In this document: positions 60,544 through 64,000 of the stretch, piece by piece | Numbering within the stretch: position 1 is the stretch's first letter | Layout of the letters: each line of letters starts with the position of its first letter | NCBI GenBank assembly: GCA_902806205.1 | Contig: CADCVR010000024.1 | Span: 1-64,000 of the forward strand | Reading direction: 5' to 3' | DNA: 64,000 nt | From: an uncultured Solirubrobacteraceae bacterium | Lineage (GTDB): Bacteria > Actinomycetota > Thermoleophilia > Solirubrobacterales > Solirubrobacteraceae | The notes under the pieces: model-generated | The model's database searches: none | The model's input: the letters and a program-made list of their open reading frames with translations, nothing else | Told to the model about the DNA's origin: nothing | Made by a program: the position numbers and the translations under genes

Positions 60544-60743
60544 CTGCTCTTGGCTCCCAGGAGCTTCTTGACGCGCTTTGCGTCCTGATCGGCGAGGACG
60601 AGGTCGTTGCCCAGGTAGCGCTTCTTCTTGGCCGACTTCTTCTCGAGGATGTGGCTGGTCTTGGCGTGTCGCGCCTTGACCTTGCCGCTCGCGGTCAGCT
60701 CGAAGCGCTTCTTGGCACCCGAATGGGTCTTCATCTTGGGCAT
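60540..60743 (-). CDS. rpmI: 50S ribosomal protein L35
   Basis: The 67-aa protein, starting [20 protein letters not shown], is a standard L35 (usual length 64-68). It lies between infC and rplT with a 4-nt overlap to rplT, the classical infC-rpmI-rplT order. Confidence 0.97.
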   Translation of the reverse strand: MPKMKTHSGAKKRFELTASGKVKARHAKTSHILEKKSAKKKRYLGNDLVLADQDAKRVKKLLGAKSR

Positions 60744-60801
60744 GAGCGACCGGGGATGGTAGCCGTTCCCCGGCCCGGACGCCCTGGCGGGCTCGCCGGC
60801 G

Positions 60802-61722
60802 CTAGGAGCCGGCCGGAGTCCTGTCGGCAGCCGGCTGCTTGGCCGCGGGGCTCTCCGGAGGCGGCGGGAGAGAGCCGAGCGGCTCGTCCTCGGCGCCGAC
60901 GATGTTGCCGTCGTCGGTGACGACGACGTTCTCCTTCTCCGCGTCGGATTGGATCGTGCGCTCGGGCCTGACCGTGCCGTCCGTGGCGTCCTCGCCGAGC
61001 ACCGCTGACTCGTCCCCGGGCGCGGCGTCGGTGCCCGCGGGGGCGCTCGCGTCGACCGCCGGGGCCGTCGAGTCGGGGACGGCCTCGGCCGACGGCAGCT
61101 GGTCGTCGCGGTCCTCGAGCGCGTCGAGGTCGACTCCGTCGTTGGTATGGCCGTCGTTCAGCGCGTCGGCGAGCACCGCCTTGGACGGGGAGAGCAGCAT
61201 GGTCATGTTGCGCCCGTCCTGGATGGGGCGCTGGTCGATCTGGCACAGCTCGGCGAGGTCCTCCGCGAGGCGGTCGAGGATCATCACGCCGCGCTCCGGG
61301 TGGGTCACCTCGCGGCCCCGGAACATGATCGTGATCTTGACCTTGTCCTTGTGGCGCAGGAAGCGCTCGACGTGGCCCTTCTTCGTCGCGTAGTCGTGGT
61401 CGGCGATCTTGGGCCGGAACTTGATCTCGCGGACGACGATCTGCTGCTGGTGCTTCTTGGCCTGCTTGACCTTCTGAGCCTGCTCGTACTTGTACTTGGA
61501 GTAGTCCAGGACGCGGCAGACGGGAGGCTTGGCCTCCGGCGCGACCTCGACGAGGTCGAGGTCCCTGCCCTGGGCGTACCGCAGTGCCTCGTCGGTGCGC
61601 ATCACGCCGACCTGGTTGCCGTTCTCGTCGATCAGCCGGACCTCCGGAACGCGTATGCGCTCGTTGATCCGGGTCGTGTCCCGCTCGGGGGGACGCCGGT
61701 CGAACCTTCTCGGGACCGGCAC
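60802..61722 (-). CDS. infC: Translation initiation factor IF-3 with long acidic tail
   Basis: The 306-aa protein begins [15 protein letters not shown] and is IF3 from about residue 17 ([20 protein letters not shown]) to about 190 ([14 protein letters not shown]). A tail of about 115 residues follows, rich in Asp, Glu, Ala and Pro (for example [20 protein letters not shown]). Standard IF3 is 170-180 aa. The tail has no recognised fold and is probably disordered. The factor binds 30S subunits and checks the start codon, which matters in a genome with many leaderless mRNAs. GTG start; a TAGACT box lies 63 nt upstream. Confidence 0.94.
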   Translation of the reverse strand: MPVPRRFDRRPPERDTTRINERIRVPEVRLIDENGNQVGVMRTDEALRYAQGRDLDLVEVAPEAKPPVCRVLDYSKYKYEQAQKVKQAKKHQQQIVVREIKFRPKIADHDYATKKGHVERFLRHKDKVKITIMFRGREVTHPERGVMILDRLAEDLAELCQIDQRPIQDGRNMTMLLSPSKAVLADALNDGHTNDGVDLDALEDRDDQLPSAEAVPDSTAPAVDASAPAGTDAAPGDESAVLGEDATDGTVRPERTIQSDAEKENVVVTDDGNIVGAEDEPLGSLPPPPESPAAKQPAADRTPAGS

Positions 61723-61785
61723 TATCGGTGGGTGGATCGCGGCAGGGCGGCGGCGACCTCAGGGTCAAGTGGTGTCAACGCGGAA

Positions 61786-61791
61786 CAGTCT
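61786..61791 (-). promoter_or_regulatory. -10 box candidate of infC operon
   Basis: TAGACT on the minus strand lies 63 nt before the infC GTG, leaving room for a leader, unlike most promoters in this window. Confidence 0.35.
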
Positions 61792-61846
61792 AGCCGCGAT
61801 GCACGGTCCGGGGGGAAACGGTCAGCGAGCGGACGCATCAGCGACG

Positions 61847-61900
61847 CCACCGGACCTTCACGGGCGCACGACCCCACCGGACCTTCACGGGCGCACGACC
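61847..61900. repeat. Exact tandem duplication of 27 bp
   Basis: The unit starting CCACCGGACCTTCACGGGC (61847-61873) is repeated without change at 61874-61900. It overlaps the 3' end of the lipoprotein relic. Confidence 0.85.
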
Positions 61901-62245
61901 GTGAGCTGGAATGCAGCGAACGCCGCCGAGCCACGTTCACCGCCGCTGACGACCAGCCAGGCCCGCGCACCCGATTCGGTTCCAACGGCTTCGGATCGGC
62001 GAAGAACGTCGTGGCCTTCACGCCGACCACGACCGCGAGGGTGGCCTCGGACCCCGTGCCGGCCCGCACCGTGCCGACGACGACGAACGCAGCGGTGCGG
62101 GCGTCGCGGTCCGGCGGGCCGGCGCGCCCACTGCGTCACCGCGGAAGAGGCGCAGACGGTAGGAGTCGCTGCTGGGCGCCACGCGGATCTGCCTCGCGTT
62201 CGTCGTCGCTCCCGCCGCAGGCCGGTAGGAAGCAGAGAGCTTCAT
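61885..62245 (-). pseudogene. Lipoprotein relic with several frameshifts
   Basis: Pieces in three frames line up as one decayed gene. An ATG at 62245 starts MKLSA; a lipobox reads FLPACGGSDDERE; then ARQIRVAPSSDSYRLRLFRG; then TAAFVVVGTVRAGTGSEATL with AVVVGVKATTFFADPKPLEP; and last AWLVVSGGERGSAAFAAFQL ending TVVRP at TGA 61885-61887. The order suggests an exported lipoprotein with a beta-rich domain of about 110 residues. The gene lies immediately downstream (on its strand) of repeat copy 2. Confidence 0.5.
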
Positions 62246-62253
62246 AAGGCTTG

Positions 62254-62345
62254 GTGCTCCGATCCGAAGTTCCATGGCAGCATCCGGGCGCCTCGCCGGG
62301 CCGATCCATCCCGGACCCTGCGACGGAACTTGCGAATCGGAGCAC
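62254..62345. repeat. Palindromic intergenic element, copy 2 (92 bp)
   Basis: Same element as at 12721-12883, in inverted orientation. It starts GTGCTCCGATCCGAAGTTCC and ends GCGAATCGGAGCAC. It lacks about 71 bp of the centre; the shared arms differ at only a few bases. It starts 4 nt from the thrS stop and runs to 8 nt before the lipoprotein-relic ATG. Confidence 0.8.
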
Positions 62346-62349
62346 TTAT

Positions 62350-64000
62350 TTAGCGCACGCGCGCCGTCACGTCGGCGCTGAGGCGTCGCGCGCAGTCGGC
62401 GACCGCCTCGGTGCCCTCGTCGCCCCCGCGGTGCCGGCGCACGGCGACGGTGCCGTCCTCGGACTCGCGGTCGCCCACCACCAGCATGTAGGGAACCTTG
62501 CGCAGCTCGGCGTCGCGGATCTTGCGCCCGACGGACTCCGTGCGCTCGTCGGCCTCCGCGCGCAGCCCGGCCGCGCGAAGCTGCTCGACGACCGCGCGCG
62601 CCGCCTCGGCGTGGCGGTCGGCGATGGGAAGCACGATGGCCTGCACGGGGCTCAGCCACAGGGGCAACTCGCCCGCGGTGTCCTCGATGAGGATCCCGAT
62701 GAAGCGCTCGTAGGAGCCCATGAGCGCGCGATGGATCATCACGGGGCGGTGCTCGGCGTTGTCGGCGCCGATGTAGCTCAAGGCGAAGCGCTCTGGCATG
62801 GAGTAGTCGAGCTGCACGGTGCCGAGCTGCCAGGAGCGCCCGAGTGAGTCCGCGTAGTGCAGGTCGATCTTGGGCCCGTAGAAGACGCCGTCGCCCGCGT
62901 TGACGGTGTAGGCGATGCCGTGGCGGTCGAGGGCCGCGGCCAGCGCACCCTCCGCCCGGTCCCAGAGCTCGTCGGAGCCCAGGCGGTTCTCCGGGCGGGT
63001 GGAGAGCTTCGCCTCGATCGCCGCGAAGCCGAAGACGGCGTAGGTGGCGAAGGCGAACTCGAGGGCGGCCGCGACCTCGTCCTCGATCTGCTCCTCCGTG
63101 CAGAAGACGTGAGCGTCGTCCTGGGTGAAGTGCCGCACGCGCAGCAGCCCGTGCAGGGCGCCGGAGAGCTCGTTGCGGTGCAGCAGCCCGGGCTCGGAGT
63201 ACCGCACGGGCAGGTCGCGGTAGGACCACTGCTGACTCTTGAACAAGTGCGCGTGACCGGGGCAGTTCATGGGCTTGATGCCCATCTCGGCGCCCTCGGT
63301 CTCGGTCAGGAACATGTTCTCGCGGTACTTGCCCCAGTGGCCCGAGGTCTTCCACAGCTCGCTGTCGTAGAGCTGCGGGGTCTTGACCTCCTGATAACCC
63401 CGCGGCCCGCCCATCTCGCGCGAGAGCTTGACGAGCTCGTTGAAGATGGTGGTGCCCCGCGGCAGCCAGAACGCCGAGCCCTGCGCGACGTCGGAGAACG
63501 TGAACAGGCCGAGCTGAGGACCGAGGCGGCGGTGATCGCGCGCCTTGGCCTGCTCGAGGCGCTCGAGGTGCTCGGCCAGGGCGTCCTGGGAGAAGAACGC
63601 GGTGCCGTAGACGCGGGTGAGCATGGTGCGGCTCGCGTCGCCCCGCCAGTAGGCGCCGGCCACCGACTGCAGCTTGAAGGCCTTGATGCGCTTGGTCGAC
63701 GGCGCGTGCGGCCCGCGGCAGAGGTCGGTGAACGGACCGTTGGTGTAGAGCGAGACGGTGTCGATGCCCTGTGTGGCCACGAGGTCGTCGATCAGCTCGA
63801 CCTTGTAGTCCTGGCCCTCGGCGAGGTAGCGCTCACGGGCCTCGGCGACGGGGACGTCCTCGCGGACGAAGGGCTCGTCGGCCTGGATGTGCTGCTTCAT
63901 CTGCTGCTCGATGCGCTCGAAGTCGGCCTGGGTGAGGCTCGTGCCTTCGGGCAGCTCGACGTCGTAGTAGAAGCCGTTCTCGACCGGGGGACCGATCGAG
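62350..64000 (-). CDS. thrS: Threonyl-tRNA synthetase (5' end outside the window)
   Basis: At least 550 codons are present and the frame is open to the window edge, where it reads IGPPVENGFYYDVELPEG. The class II core has RGTTIFNELVKLSREMGG (motif 1 region), KPMNCPGHAHLFKSQQWSYR with the zinc Cys, and RNELSGALHGLLRVRHFTQDD (motif 2), each in pieces. The second zinc ligands are in HRPVMIHRALMGS. LPIADRHAEAARAVVEQLRA starts the anticodon domain. The N-terminal TGS domain is cut off. The stop is followed at once by repeat copy 2. Confidence 0.97.
   Translation of the reverse strand, partial: SIGPPVENGFYYDVELPEGTSLTQADFERIEQQMKQHIQADEPFVREDVPVAEARERYLAEGQDYKVELIDDLVATQGIDTVSLYTNGPFTDLCRGPHAPSTKRIKAFKLQSVAGAYWRGDASRTMLTRVYGTAFFSQDALAEHLERLEQAKARDHRRLGPQLGLFTFSDVAQGSAFWLPRGTTIFNELVKLSREMGGPRGYQEVKTPQLYDSELWKTSGHWGKYRENMFLTETEGAEMGIKPMNCPGHAHLFKSQQWSYRDLPVRYSEPGLLHRNELSGALHGLLRVRHFTQDDAHVFCTEEQIEDEVAAALEFAFATYAVFGFAAIEAKLSTRPENRLGSDELWDRAEGALAAALDRHGIAYTVNAGDGVFYGPKIDLHYADSLGRSWQLGTVQLDYSMPERFALSYIGADNAEHRPVMIHRALMGSYERFIGILIEDTAGELPLWLSPVQAIVLPIADRHAEAARAVVEQLRAAGLRAEADERTESVGRKIRDAELRKVPYMLVVGDRESEDGTVAVRRHRGGDEGTEAVADCARRLSADVTARVR

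Overview
This window looks like chromosome of a high-GC actinobacterium. The most likely group is the class Thermoleophilia, near Solirubrobacter, Conexibacter or Patulibacter. That placement is an inference from base composition, GTG/TTG starts, gene content and promoter layout; no rRNA marker is present. I found no rRNA, tRNA or CRISPR array. Coding is dense, with many 4-nt stop/start overlaps. A hallmark is the large number of start codons with no Shine-Dalgarno sequence but a TANNNT -10 box 6-9 nt upstream, which implies leaderless transcripts.

Layout. 0-4.6 kb: thioesterase, hydroxyacid dehydrogenase, an in-frame chimera of half an MFS transporter with the C-terminal half of MenD, and isochorismate synthase (menF). 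4.7-7 kb: acetolactate synthase (ilvB-ilvN) behind a leaderless 9-codon upstream ORF. 7-9.5 kb: small membrane proteins and a TVP38/DedA-like protein. 9.6-12.7 kb: gatCAB, whose promoter abuts a 163-bp palindromic element. 12.9-20.7 kb: folD, pcrA, a queuosine-salvage protein, a GNAT enzyme, and cysE with a hydrolase sharing a 23-bp divergent promoter. 20.9-28.4 kb: cysK followed by a selenocysteine formate dehydrogenase operon (fdhA with in-frame TGA and SECIS hairpin, fdhB, nrfD-type anchor, and an FNT formate channel carrying two compensating frameshifts).

28.5-32.2 kb is a gene-poor, decayed island holding a broken tyrosine integrase, small orphan genes and single-base frameshifts. 32.3-43 kb: Rrf2 regulator, VanZ, an HDOD-LuxR fusion, gltX, nfo, a LuxR regulator, cupin and SnoaL-like proteins, an MFS transporter without a normal start, a zinc alcohol dehydrogenase and a broken GNAT gene. 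43.3-50.6 kb: dnaE, a large coiled-coil protein with an SCP2-like tail, and argG. 50.7-51.5 kb: a monooxygenase-like protein divergent from a MarR regulator.

51.6-64 kb is one long leftward run of core genes. In transcription order it reads thrS (cut by the window edge), a lipoprotein relic, infC, rpmI, rplT, an rRNA methyltransferase, pheS, pheT, argC, argJ, argB, argD. A second, 92-bp copy of the palindromic element sits between thrS and the relic. Together the genes cover translation (GatCAB, GltX, PheST, ThrS, IF3, L35, L20), replication and repair (DnaE, PcrA, Nfo), branched-chain, arginine and cysteine biosynthesis, menaquinone synthesis and formate oxidation. Several genes outside the island also carry one-base indels or fusions, so consensus errors must be separated from real decay before those genes are called dead.
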